The notes: generated from the sequence alone by a model not told the origin. 9,723 bases of DNA from Candidatus Diapherotrites archaeon CG08_land_8_20_14_0_20_34_12 (GCA_002779065.1 PEXL01000005.1:1-9723), one strand, 5' to 3'. Positions 1 to 7,140 are shown, numbered from the stretch's first letter. Program-made: numbers and translations.

Positions 1-223
1 TAAATCTATCAAGTAAAGCACTAGCAGCATGCTCCTTGGCTTTTGGGTTATCTGTAATATATTGTGAAAGTAAAATCTCAATATCAACCATTTGATGTTC
101 AAATAATCTTTTAAGGGCAGCAACACGTTCAACTACGGGTCTTTGTAATACCTCTTGCACAGGTTTAAGTATTTTTACATTTCTCCCTGGCCTGAATCTT
201 CTTGATCCACTTCCTTTAGGCAT
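1..223 (-). CDS. hypothetical basic protein, 5' part only (runs off the left edge)
   Basis: An open frame on the minus strand starts at the ATG at 223 and stays open for 74 codons to the window edge, so only the N-terminus is seen. It begins MPKGSGSRRFRPGRN, a short, very basic, glycine/arginine-rich segment that could bind RNA or be disordered. An apparently helical region follows, with LQRPVVERVAALKRLFEHQ and later ILLSQYITDNPKAKEHAA. I do not recognise the family. An AT-rich box (minus-strand TTTTTATTA, about 244-252) lies about 25 bases upstream of the ATG, which suits a leaderless archaeal transcript. It is the next minus-strand gene downstream of glyA but is separated from it by a strong terminator, so it is probably a separate transcription unit. 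Confidence 0.7.
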   Translation of the reverse strand, partial: MPKGSGSRRFRPGRNVKILKPVQEVLQRPVVERVAALKRLFEHQMVDIEILLSQYITDNPKAKEHAASALLDRF

Positions 224-276
224 ATGAAAATATAACACACAAATAATAAAAAGTAATATCTAACAATGAAAAAACA

Positions 277-328
277 AGAATTTTAAAACAAAAAAAGAAA
301 AGTTCACTTATAAAAAAGTGAACTTTTT
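277..328 (-). terminator. hairpin plus poly-T terminator downstream of glyA
   Basis: A perfect 12-bp inverted repeat (298-309 AAAAGTTCACTT with 316-327) encloses a 6-base loop. On the minus strand it follows the glyA stop by about 23 bases and is followed by long T-runs (complement of the A-rich 277-297). Archaeal termination needs mainly the T-runs; the stem may also protect the 3' end. It separates glyA from the next minus-strand gene. Confidence 0.75.
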
Positions 329-350
329 GCAAAAAAATAATTTCTTGGAA

Positions 351-1619
351 TTATTTTACTTTTATCCCTGGAACTTTAAATGATTTGCAAAGCTTCATCA
401 CATTCTCTTTGATGCTGGCTAATTTTTGTTCATCATCTTTCGCTTGTAATGCCTCAACAATCCATTTCCCTAATTTTTCCATGTCTGCTTCTTTCATTCC
501 ACGGGTTGTTGCTGCTGGTGTTCCAATACGAATGCCGCTTGGCCTTAAGGGTGGATTTGCATCATCTGGAATTACCTGTTTATTTGCAGTTATTGCAATT
601 TTATCCAATGTTTTTTCTGCCTCTTTCCCATCATATCCAAAGCTTGTAACAATATCTGCAACCATCATGTGGTTGTCTGTACCATTAGTAACAAGCTTCA
701 TGCCAGAATCCATAAGAGTTTTCGCTAGAACTTTAGAATTTTTAAGAACCTGCGTTGCATATTCCTTGAATTCAGGCTGCAATGCCTCATTCAATGCAAC
801 TGCTATGCCGGCAATCGTATTCATGTGAGGGCCTCCCTGCAATCCTGGGAATACTGATTTATCGATAACTTCAGCAAATTCCTTCTTGCAGAGAATCATC
901 CCGCCTCTTGGGCCTCTTAATGTTTTATGCGTTGTTGTTGTAACAATATCAAACCCATAATCAAATGGATTCCTCATTACCCCTGCGGCTACTAAACCGC
1001 CAATGTGCGCAATGTCTGCCATTGTGATTGCGCCAACTGCATCTGCAATTTCTTTAAAATAGGTGTAATCGTAATCCCTTGGATAGCTTGTATAACCGCA
1101 TAAAACAATCTTTGGTTTTGTTTCCTTTGCTACCTTCATCAATTCATCAAAATCAATCCTTCCATTTTCCTCTGGGTGTGTTTTATACCTCACAAAATTA
1201 AATATTTTTCCCATATGGCTTACCGGATGCCCATGTGTCAAATGGCCTCCGTGTGATAAATCCATGCCTAATATTGTGTCTCCTGGTTTGCAAAAAGCAA
1301 GATAAACCGCTTGATTCATAGGGCTGCCGGATAATGGCTGCACATTTGCATGCTCGCATTTAAATAATTTTTTTGCTCTTTCCCTTGCCAGTGTTTCTAT
1401 TACATCAGTAAATTGATTTCCGCCATAATATCTTTTTCCAGGATAACCCTCTGAATATTTATTTGTAAAAATACTGCCAATCGCCTCTAAAACTGCAGCA
1501 GAAACATAATTTTCACTGGGTATTAATTCGATACCATAACTTTGCCTTTCCATTTCTGACATTAACGCAGTGTAAACATCAATATCTGTTTTCTTAAGAG
1601 CCTCAAACTGATTAACCAT
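351..1619 (-). CDS. glyA: serine hydroxymethyltransferase
   Basis: This 422-aa PLP enzyme of fold type I interconverts serine and glycine, passing the one-carbon unit to a folate or pterin carrier in the cytosol. Diagnostic stretches are ELIPSENYVS near residue 31, KYSEGYPGKRYYGG at 54-67, ADIAHIGG near 201 (PLP-contacting Asp and His) and TTTTHKTLRGPRGG at 227-240, where K232 is the Schiff-base lysine. GLQGGPH and the C-terminal SGIRIGTPAATTRG are also present. The length matches the family. The frame is open upstream to 1694, but I start at the ATG at 1619: the homologous part begins there, a TTTAAATA box sits at 1657-1664 inside the would-be extension, and GGGGG lies just upstream of the ATG. 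The gene is divergent from the methyltransferase at 1711 and ends in a hairpin/poly-T terminator. Confidence 0.95.
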   Translation of the reverse strand: MVNQFEALKKTDIDVYTALMSEMERQSYGIELIPSENYVSAAVLEAIGSIFTNKYSEGYPGKRYYGGNQFTDVIETLARERAKKLFKCEHANVQPLSGSPMNQAVYLAFCKPGDTILGMDLSHGGHLTHGHPVSHMGKIFNFVRYKTHPEENGRIDFDELMKVAKETKPKIVLCGYTSYPRDYDYTYFKEIADAVGAITMADIAHIGGLVAAGVMRNPFDYGFDIVTTTTHKTLRGPRGGMILCKKEFAEVIDKSVFPGLQGGPHMNTIAGIAVALNEALQPEFKEYATQVLKNSKVLAKTLMDSGMKLVTNGTDNHMMVADIVTSFGYDGKEAEKTLDKIAITANKQVIPDDANPPLRPSGIRIGTPAATTRGMKEADMEKLGKWIVEALQAKDDEQKLASIKENVMKLCKSFKVPGIKVK

Positions 1620-1656
1620 GCAAAATACCCCCAACAATTGCTTGAAAGTTAGAAGG

Positions 1657-1664
1657 TATTTAAA
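1657..1664 (-). promoter_or_regulatory. TATA box for glyA, possibly shared with the divergent methylase gene
   Basis: The minus strand reads TTTAAATA, close to the archaeal TATA consensus, with an A-rich BRE-like stretch (CGAAATAC) upstream. Its centre is about 42 bases from the glyA ATG, predicting a leader of roughly 15 bases. On the plus strand the same site (TATTTAAA) lies about 50 bases before the ATG at 1711. As TTTAAA is self-complementary, one site might serve both directions. Confidence 0.6.
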
Positions 1665-1710
1665 GTATTTCGCTATCTTTTGGGATAATTGCAAAAAGAT
1701 ATAGAAATTG

Positions 1711-2316
1711 ATGGATGAATCAATGGAAGTAAGGAAATTTTTCTTTAAAAATAAGGAATTAGTAAGATTGGACGGGGTTTATGATCCCCAGGAAGACTCA
1801 ATTCTTTTAACAAATGCAGTAAAAGTAAGAAAAGAAACTAAAGCTTTGGATATTGGGTGTGGGACAGGAATTCAATCTGTGAATATGGCCTTGCAGGGCG
1901 CTAATGTTTTGGCTGCAGATATAAATGATGCTGCTTTAAGAAATACTAAAATAACTGCAGAAACATTTGGTGTTGAAAAACTGGTAAAAACAAGGAAAAG
2001 CGATTTGTTCTCAAACATAAAAAAAGATGAAAAATTTGATTTTATTGTTTTTAACCCGCCGTATGTCCCAAGCACAAAGATAAAATATACTGAATTGGAT
2101 GGCGGAAAAAAAGGCCGCATTATTTTGGATAAATTCATTAATGAATTTGCCGGACATTTGAATGAAAAAGGTGTTTGCTATTTTTTGCAAAGCTCATTGA
2201 ATGGAATAAAAAATACTGAAGAGAAACTGGAAAAACAGAATTTGAAGTTTGAGATTGTTGCAAAGCAGAGGATTTTCTTTGAAGAGATTATTGTCTTCAA
2301 AGCAACGAAAAAATAA
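1711..2316 (+). CDS. HemK/Mtq2-like protein (release factor) glutamine N5-methyltransferase
   Basis: This 201-aa class I SAM-dependent methyltransferase is of the HemK2/Mtq2 type. In archaea and eukaryotes such enzymes methylate the GGQ glutamine of release factor aRF1/eRF1, usually with the zinc protein Trm112 as partner. Visible signatures are YDPQEDSILL at 24-33 (the family's Y-x-P-x-E-D block), the SAM-binding ALDIGCGTG at 45-53, the acidic end of strand 2 (AADIND, 68-73) and the catalytic FNPPY at 114-118, which binds the target amide. The length suits the short archaeal form without the N-terminal helical domain of bacterial PrmC. The ATG at 1711 was chosen; ATG 1723 (MEVRKFF) and an in-frame TTG at 1708 are possible. 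It converges on the lipoprotein gene with an 11-base gap. NPPY is shared with other N-methylases, so the exact substrate is inferred. Confidence 0.85.
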   Translation: MDESMEVRKFFFKNKELVRLDGVYDPQEDSILLTNAVKVRKETKALDIGCGTGIQSVNMALQGANVLAADINDAALRNTKITAETFGVEKLVKTRKSDLFSNIKKDEKFDFIVFNPPYVPSTKIKYTELDGGKKGRIILDKFINEFAGHLNEKGVCYFLQSSLNGIKNTEEKLEKQNLKFEIVAKQRIFFEEIIVFKATKK

Positions 2317-2327
2317 CTGGTATTTGT

Positions 2328-2774
2328 TCAAACTCCACACATTGTTGCAATTATTGCCCCATCAGCAGCAACAGTAAATACCTTTTCATCATTTTCTGAA
2401 TTGTATGCAAATACATTCCAAAAAATATTATTTAATTTCGCTGCTTTCATATTTTTAGTATAACCGCTTGAATTTTCATTCACATACTGCTGGACAGCAG
2501 CAACTGCATCTGCTTCTGTTTTAATTTCTGTTTTCCCTTCTGCCAAAATTGCACTTGGAACAGTCGGGGCACACCAGCATTGGTCAACCATGCAGCTGAA
2601 CAAACCGCAAATATCATTGGAAAATGAAATGCACTTATCAGGCAGTTTTGCTGTAGTAATTCCTTTATAATACTGCAAATCATCTTGCCCTTGATTATTA
2701 TTAAAAATGCAGCCGCTTAAAAAAATTAAAATTGCAGCAATTACTAAAATTAAGGCAATTGGCAATTTTTTCAT
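2328..2774 (-). CDS. cysteine-rich lipoprotein with a PepSY-like C-terminal region
   Basis: This is a 148-aa exported protein. A basic N-terminus (MKK) and a hydrophobic stretch end in the lipobox LSGC, so C22 would be lipidated and the protein held on the outer face of the membrane. The mature part has six further cysteines (C48, C56, C61, C66, C68, C146); five fall within 21 residues, suggesting disulfides or a metal site. The C-terminal half has a helix (EADAVAAVQQYV, about 87-98), then strands around FWNVFAYN and VFTVAADGAII, an order resembling PepSY-type domains; this is a weak pattern match. I do not recognise a specific family. The upstream TATA box is 26 bases from the ATG, so the transcript is probably leaderless. 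The gene converges on the methylase gene and is divergent from the DRG-like gene. Confidence 0.8.
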   Translation of the reverse strand: MKKLPIALILVIAAILIFLSGCIFNNNQGQDDLQYYKGITTAKLPDKCISFSNDICGLFSCMVDQCWCAPTVPSAILAEGKTEIKTEADAVAAVQQYVNENSSGYTKNMKAAKLNNIFWNVFAYNSENDEKVFTVAADGAIIATMCGV

Positions 2775-2795
2775 GGTAAAATTGAGATTAAAGTA

Positions 2796-2803
2796 ATATT
2801 TAT
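2796..2803 (-). promoter_or_regulatory. TATA box for the cysteine-rich lipoprotein gene
   Basis: Minus-strand ATAAATAT is centred about 26 bases upstream of the ATG at 2774. This puts the transcription start at or next to the start codon, as in a leaderless mRNA. No Shine-Dalgarno sequence is visible in the short gap. Confidence 0.5.
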
Positions 2804-2827
2804 CGCTTTTCCTTGGCTTTTTTGCCG

Positions 2828-2851
2828 AAAATGCATGTTTAAAAGCATTTT
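2828..2851 (+). promoter_or_regulatory. TATA box of the DRG-like gene inside a 7-bp inverted repeat
   Basis: TTTAAAAG (2838-2845) is centred about 25 bases before the ATG at 2867, predicting a leaderless transcript. It is flanked by AAAATGC (2828-2834) and its complement GCATTTT (2845-2851), an inverted repeat that brackets the TATA element. A repressor bound there would block TBP, so it is a possible operator, but a chance repeat in AT-rich DNA cannot be excluded. Confidence 0.45.
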
Positions 2852-2866
2852 TTTATTAATGAGAAT

Positions 2867-4015
2867 ATGCCGATTAATGCAGGTCATGAATATTTTACAG
2901 CAGAAGTAAGATATCAGGCGGCAAAAACACCTGAAGAGAAATTAAAATGTCTGCAAGAGATGTTAAGGACCGCGCCAAAACATAAGGGTTCAGAAAATCT
3001 AATTGCTGAAATTACTAATAAAATAAAAAGAACAAAAAATCAGATGGAAAAGATCGAAGCACAAAGAAAGAAGGCTTCTGCAAAATCGCTTGCAATAAAA
3101 AAAGAGGGAGTAGCCCAAGTAGTTTTAATCGGAATGACTAATTCCGGGAAAAGCACATTAATTAAATCATTGACAAACAACCATGACATTTTAATTGCAC
3201 CATATGCATTCACCACAAAAAAACCGGAAATCGGGATGATGGGTTATAAAAAAGCACAGGTACAATTAGTTGAAATCCCCCCTTTGGTGCAGGGGTCTAG
3301 CCATGGAAAAGCCGGTGGCCTAGAATTGCTTGCAATAATAAGGAATGCCGATGTTGTTGTTTTTATTTTGAATGCTTGCAATGCAGTAAAAGAATATGAT
3401 ATTGTAAATAATGAATTGAAAACAGTTGATATTCTAATAAACAAAATAAGGCCAAGGATTTCAGTAAATAAATCTGATTTCAAGGGAATAACCTTTTCTG
3501 GGAAAAATTACCTTAAGGTTACTGAGGAAGAGGTAGTAAATTTCCTGAAGGCAAATGGCTATCATAACGCATCTTTAGTTATTGAAGAGCCTTGCAGTTT
3601 GAGGGATATTTCTGAAGCATTGAATACTAGGCTTTGTTATAAGAGGGCTATTGCTCTCATAAATGAACGTTCCTGCCCTCTTGAGGGGGAAGAATTGCAG
3701 GATATAAAACAAAGGATTCATTTTATTAAATACAAAGCACTTGATGAAAAGGAATTGAGCAAAATAAGGGAAGAGATTTTCCAATTGCTCGGGAAAATTT
3801 TAATATTTACAAAAAAACCATCTGAGGAAGCAGCAAAAGAGCCTTTGGCTGTTTCGGAAAATGCAACTGTTGAGGATGTGGCAAAGATTGTGCACAAGGA
3901 CTTGTACAAAAAATTCAAATTTGCCCGCGTATGGGGTTCAACAAAGTTTGCAGGCCAAAGGGTTTCCAAGGAATATATTCTAAGAAATGGAGATATTGTT
4001 GAGATCTGCATCTAA
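2867..4015 (+). CDS. DRG-family (Obg-HflX superfamily) protein with TGS domain and degenerate G motifs
   Basis: This 382-aa cytosolic protein is laid out like archaeal/eukaryotic DRG GTPases, which associate with ribosomes. It has an N-terminal basic helical region (about 20-80), a G domain (about 82-310) and a C-terminal TGS domain (about 311-382). The P-loop GMTNSGKST (89-97) is intact, and the switch I block APYAFTTKKPEIG (111-123) matches the family. G3, normally DLPG, reads EIPP (136-139). G4, normally NKID, reads NERS at the equivalent place (266-269), and no clear G5 SA is seen. An NKSD at 201-204 lies in the insert before the G4 strand and is unlikely to replace it. The TGS signature is strong (TVEDVAKIVHKDL, FKFARVWGSTKFAGQRV). 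GTP binding or hydrolysis is therefore uncertain. The gene converges with the membrane-protein operon, with a 9-base gap. Confidence 0.85.
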   Translation: MPINAGHEYFTAEVRYQAAKTPEEKLKCLQEMLRTAPKHKGSENLIAEITNKIKRTKNQMEKIEAQRKKASAKSLAIKKEGVAQVVLIGMTNSGKSTLIKSLTNNHDILIAPYAFTTKKPEIGMMGYKKAQVQLVEIPPLVQGSSHGKAGGLELLAIIRNADVVVFILNACNAVKEYDIVNNELKTVDILINKIRPRISVNKSDFKGITFSGKNYLKVTEEEVVNFLKANGYHNASLVIEEPCSLRDISEALNTRLCYKRAIALINERSCPLEGEELQDIKQRIHFIKYKALDEKELSKIREEIFQLLGKILIFTKKPSEEAAKEPLAVSENATVEDVAKIVHKDLYKKFKFARVWGSTKFAGQRVSKEYILRNGDIVEICI

Positions 4016-4024
4016 AAATTAGAA

Positions 4025-5101
4025 TCATGGATGCCCAGCAGATTTATGCCCTGAATTATTAGATTCTTCTTCGAATTCTGGTTCAGATTCTTCATCTAAA
4101 TCTTCCTCAGATTCTGGCTCAGATTCTTCTTCATCTAAATCTTCTTCGCTTTCATCCAATTGTTCTTCAGAATCCTTATGCTGTACAGGTGCTCCATGCA
4201 CAACAGCAGATTTACTTGCAGAACTTTGTCCTGAATGTGATTCTTTTTTTGGAGGAGAATTTTTATTTTTCATTATTTTAAAAAGGGTAAATACAATCAA
4301 TGCAAGGACTAAAACAATCAAAAGGTAAACATAGGTCATTGTTTTTGGCAGTTCTTTAATTGCAAAATTCTTCTGCAGAACATGTTCCCCAATAGAATCA
4401 ACAAATGTTGTTTCCATAATCAGGTTCTGGCTCTTCTTTGCATTTGTCAATTTGAATTCAAGCTGCTTTTCTGCAATTGACTCTTTTTGCTTGAGAACAG
4501 CAATATTAAAAAAAGAGGTTTCTTTTATGAAAAAGTCTTCATTTCCAATTAATTCAAAGGAAATATTTGAAATATCGGAATCTGACTGGTTTGAAAGATT
4601 AAGGAGAATAAAAGCGTCTTCACCTGTAGATATTTTTTCTGAAGAAAGCTTTGAATCAATAACTAAAGAAGGTTCTGTTACTAAAAGATAAGTGCCGGCA
4701 TAATCAGTCAATGAAGAAATGCCATAATCTACTGTTATTTGCAGTTTCTTGCCTGCAGCATCTTTTGCAGAAATAGTTGGTTTTATTTTTACTTCCTCTT
4801 CCCTCAATTCTTTTGGGCCCATCACAGGCAATTTGAATAGTTTATATTCAAGTTCATCATAGCCTTCAACAATTTTTAAATTCGGGTCAACTAAAACCTT
4901 TAATCCGACATCAGTAATCTCTGCATCAACATCATTTCTCACTTTAATTATATAATCAACAATCTCATAAGAATACGCTGTGGCTGGTGAAACCCCATTT
5001 TTTGGCTGTATTGAGACTGTCAAACCAGATATGCTTGGAATAATTAATGATACTAGCAAAAAAGCCAATAAAATTTTATTTGAAATTATAGACTTGAACA
5101 T
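4025..5101 (-). CDS. membrane-anchored exoprotein with Ig-like repeats and acidic cytoplasmic tail
   Basis: A protein of about 358-362 aa. Residue numbers count from the first possible Met, at 5113. It has a signal peptide (1-30, ending near PSISG), a beta-rich ectodomain (about 31-255), one transmembrane helix (about 260-280, YVYLLIVLVLALIVFTLF) and a charged tail. The ectodomain seems to hold two Ig-like or CARDB-like units with NPEV-sorting-type spacing (KVRNDVDAEITDVGLKV; ILLNLSNQSDSDISNISFEL). Three sequons (NLS, NQS, NIS) lie outside the membrane. The tail (281-362) has a Lys patch, a Ser/His/Gly-rich linker and an acidic run with SEEDLDEE repeated. ATGs exist at 5113, 5104 and 5101; I take 5101 because GAGG lies six bases upstream. 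The gene overlaps the end of the 6377 gene, so the pair is probably co-transcribed and translationally coupled. Family not recognised. Confidence 0.75.
   Translation of the reverse strand: MFKSIISNKILLAFLLVSLIIPSISGLTVSIQPKNGVSPATAYSYEIVDYIIKVRNDVDAEITDVGLKVLVDPNLKIVEGYDELEYKLFKLPVMGPKELREEEVKIKPTISAKDAAGKKLQITVDYGISSLTDYAGTYLLVTEPSLVIDSKLSSEKISTGEDAFILLNLSNQSDSDISNISFELIGNEDFFIKETSFFNIAVLKQKESIAEKQLEFKLTNAKKSQNLIMETTFVDSIGEHVLQKNFAIKELPKTMTYVYLLIVLVLALIVFTLFKIMKNKNSPPKKESHSGQSSASKSAVVHGAPVQHKDSEEQLDESEEDLDEEESEPESEEDLDEESEPEFEEESNNSGHKSAGHP
4080..4147 (-). repeat. imperfect tandem repeat coding for the acidic tail
   Basis: Two near-identical units (about 4080-4108 and 4116-4147, plus strand beginning GGTTCAGATTCTT and GGCTCAGATTCTT) differ by a 3-base indel and a few substitutions. 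They encode SEEDLDEE(E)SEPE twice. The in-frame indel and high identity suggest recent duplication or slippage, a site likely to vary in copy number between strains. Confidence 0.7.
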
Positions 5102-6377
5102 CATCTTCCTCATCCTTATTTAAAAATCCAGAAAATTTCTTCCTATTCCTTACGGCATATAAAATTGCAACAAGGACGAGCAATGCTGCCAATCCTTCAA
5201 TCAAAAGTGTGTAATTTGGCTGTGGTTTTGGTTCAATAACCAAATAACCTTCAGCAACAATTGAAATTGCCTGTTGCTTTGCCTCTTTCGCTGATTTTAT
5301 TGCATCATCATACTGCATTTTGCCATAATAAATATTTACCTTGTCCCAAGAAGCCTTAAATTTCTTGGCTAATTCCTGATTTTTCCACTTATCATAATAA
5401 TCCTTTGAAAGAATCAAATTAGCTGATTTACTTAAAGTAGAGTAGTCTTCCCCAATATCTTTTTTCAGTTTTGCATCATCAGCATAAATCTCGGAATATG
5501 CTATTTCCATTTTTAACCGCAAATCAAGATTTTTGGAAACATTGTCTGCTTCTTTTATTGATTCGCTCAATAAGGATGAAATGCCTGATTTTAATTGCGG
5601 GGTATATGATGCCCAATTGCCGATTATGGAAAGGTCCTGCGGGAATTTTAATGTTGCAGTCAATGATTGTTTTGTTGAAAGGTCTAAATCATCAGAAGCG
5701 ATAAGCCCCTTCAATTTATTCAAAGATACTTTATAATCTAAAATTAAAGAATCTAATTCAAGGATTGCATCAAAAACATAAGTTAATGAATCAACTAATT
5801 CTTGCTCACCGCCTGTTTTTGGTTTATTAATGAAAGCAGATTCAGAATCTGCAGCATCTTTTAACATGCTTGAAACTTCCAAGGTTTTATTTTTTAGATT
5901 TGAAGTAGATGATTTTAATTGTTCAGTCAATGCTTTCGATTCGCTTGATTTAATTGTTGTTTCAACCAAGGTTAAATTATCATATTTTTCATCAAGGAAA
6001 ACAGTAAGATTTGACATTACTGTGTAATTTGAAATATACCAGGGGGTTGAAGATTCTTTTAAACTATCTAAGTAATCTTTATATTTTATTAAAAATTCAG
6101 TAACCTGAAAAAGCTGCTTGGTGGTTGTTTTCCCTGTAACAATTTCCTGCTTGTCTTTTTTCAAAGGAATTAATCCTGCAAGTTTATCTCCGACATTTAT
6201 TTTAACAACATAATAATCAATATTCTCGTGATTTATTTCAACAATTGTCCCTAAGATTTCACCTTTATTTAGGACATGCCTTTCCGCAGTAAGATAAATT
6301 GTTGGGTCATAAGCATATGCTGAAGCTAAAAAAAGCATGCTTGCCATTAAAAATAAAGCAATTGATTTAGGATTCAT
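5076..6377 (-). CDS. membrane-anchored exoprotein with helical ectodomain
   Basis: A 433-aa type I membrane protein. It has a signal peptide (1-21, ASAYA then YDP), an N-terminal beta segment (about 28-72, EILGTIVEI and YYVVKINVGDKLAGLIPLK), and a long, mostly helical Ser/Lys/Leu-rich ectodomain (about 84-380). One transmembrane helix (about 391-410, LLIEGLAALLVLVAILYAV) follows, then a 23-residue tail that is basic and then acidic (NRKK, KDEEDD). Six N-glycosylation sequons (near 117, 123, 134, 163, 279 and 388) all lie before the membrane helix, which supports the topology. The segment around 345-375 (IYYGKMQYDDAIKSAKEAKQQA) resembles a TPR-like helical hairpin. It is first in a two-gene minus-strand operon, its 3' end overlapping the next gene. 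Family not recognised. An AT-rich box 26 bases upstream suggests a leaderless start. Confidence 0.8.
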   Translation of the reverse strand: MNPKSIALFLMASMLFLASAYAYDPTIYLTAERHVLNKGEILGTIVEINHENIDYYVVKINVGDKLAGLIPLKKDKQEIVTGKTTTKQLFQVTEFLIKYKDYLDSLKESSTPWYISNYTVMSNLTVFLDEKYDNLTLVETTIKSSESKALTEQLKSSTSNLKNKTLEVSSMLKDAADSESAFINKPKTGGEQELVDSLTYVFDAILELDSLILDYKVSLNKLKGLIASDDLDLSTKQSLTATLKFPQDLSIIGNWASYTPQLKSGISSLLSESIKEADNVSKNLDLRLKMEIAYSEIYADDAKLKKDIGEDYSTLSKSANLILSKDYYDKWKNQELAKKFKASWDKVNIYYGKMQYDDAIKSAKEAKQQAISIVAEGYLVIEPKPQPNYTLLIEGLAALLVLVAILYAVRNRKKFSGFLNKDEEDDVQVYNFK

Positions 6378-6398
6378 CTAATATCTTTAATATATTGA

Positions 6399-6407
6399 TA
6401 TTTTTAA
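6399..6407 (-). promoter_or_regulatory. probable TATA box of the two-gene membrane-protein operon
   Basis: Minus-strand TTAAAAATA is centred about 26 bases upstream of the ATG at 6377, the spacing of a leaderless archaeal promoter. The 64-base gap shared with the divergent gene at 6442 is almost wholly A/T, so box boundaries are uncertain. A plus-strand box for the methylase probably overlaps 6408-6417 (TACTTATTAA). Confidence 0.4.
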
Positions 6408-6441
6408 TACTTATTAACCCTTCCTTTAATAGTGCTTTTGT

Positions 6442-7122
6442 ATGAAAACTATTGTTATCCTTGTTGAACCGGAGTATGAAGAAAATCTCGGCTTAATTAC
6501 AAGGGCCATGAAGAATTTTGGCCTTAAGGATTTAGTTTTAGTTAACCCCAAGATAGATCATCTTACTGGCAAAACAAGAAGTAGATCGGTGCATGCGCAG
6601 GAAATTCTTGAGAAGGCAAAAATTGTCAAAAAATTAGGAGATGCATTAAAGCTAGCGGATTATTCTGCCGCTACATCTGCAAAAATCACAAAATCGAACA
6701 CAATGTTCAGGAATGCACTTCCGGTGCAGGAATTTTCAAGAAGATTTGCCAATTCTGACGCAACTATTGCATTGGTTTTTGGAAGGGAAAGCTCTGGCTT
6801 GGACAATAAAGAGATACAACAATGTGATTTCCTTGTCCATATCCCAACAAGCAGAGAGTATAAATCATTGAATATATCGCACGCAGCTGCTGTATTGTTT
6901 TCACAGATTTATTTTGCAAAAAAGAAAATCAATTTCAAAATAGCAAGCAAACTAACAAAAAAGATAATGCTTAGAAAATTCAAGGAGATGATTGAAAAAA
7001 GAACAAATATAGACAATAAAAAAGCTGTGCTTGATTCTTTCAAAGGTTTGATTAACAGAGCATTAATAACTGAAAAAGAAGCACGTGCTTTGTTAAGTGC
7101 GTTCTTCGGGGTGAAGAAGTAA
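6442..7122 (+). CDS. TrmJ-like SPOUT tRNA 2'-O-methyltransferase
   Basis: A 226-aa SpoU/TrmH-type protein. The deep-knot SAM site is shown by three motifs: ENLGLITRAMKNFG (14-27, with the usual N, R and N-F-G), LVFGRESSGLDN (111-122) and IPTSREYKSLNISHAAAV (134-151). The position-32 methylase TrmJ has this arrangement; in archaea it 2'-O-methylates C32 of tRNAs, acting as a homodimer. The Lys/Arg-rich C-terminal helices (about 159-226) match the TrmJ extension. The family's usual GTTAR-type stretch is only loosely kept (AATSAKITKSN, 76-86). Substrate position is inferred from family resemblance, and another TrmH-like target is possible. The gene is divergent from the membrane operon. A tRNA-Trp whose intron seems to guide methylation at position 34 lies 0.9 kb downstream. 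Confidence 0.85.
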   Translation: MKTIVILVEPEYEENLGLITRAMKNFGLKDLVLVNPKIDHLTGKTRSRSVHAQEILEKAKIVKKLGDALKLADYSAATSAKITKSNTMFRNALPVQEFSRRFANSDATIALVFGRESSGLDNKEIQQCDFLVHIPTSREYKSLNISHAAAVLFSQIYFAKKKINFKIASKLTKKIMLRKFKEMIEKRTNIDNKKAVLDSFKGLINRALITEKEARALLSAFFGVKK

Positions 7123-7140
7123 TTTAAAAGAATTGCTTAA

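Noticed and set aside
385..828. A 147-codon plus-strand open frame inside glyA
   Set aside because: It is antisense to a well-supported enzyme gene, has no promoter, and its sequence is a composition shadow rich in Ser, Phe and Leu.
1620..1694. A 25-residue N-terminal extension of serine hydroxymethyltransferase
   Set aside because: It is not family-like and would start upstream of the probable TATA box, so it would not be transcribed.
3467..3478. NKSD in the DRG-like protein as its G4 guanine-specificity motif
   Set aside because: By comparison with DRG proteins it lies in the segment before the helix and strand that carry G4; the equivalent of NKID is NERS at residues 266-269.
3718..4011. 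A 97-codon minus-strand open frame under the TGS domain
   Set aside because: It is antisense to the clearly conserved C-terminal TGS coding region, with no start signal or recognisable product.
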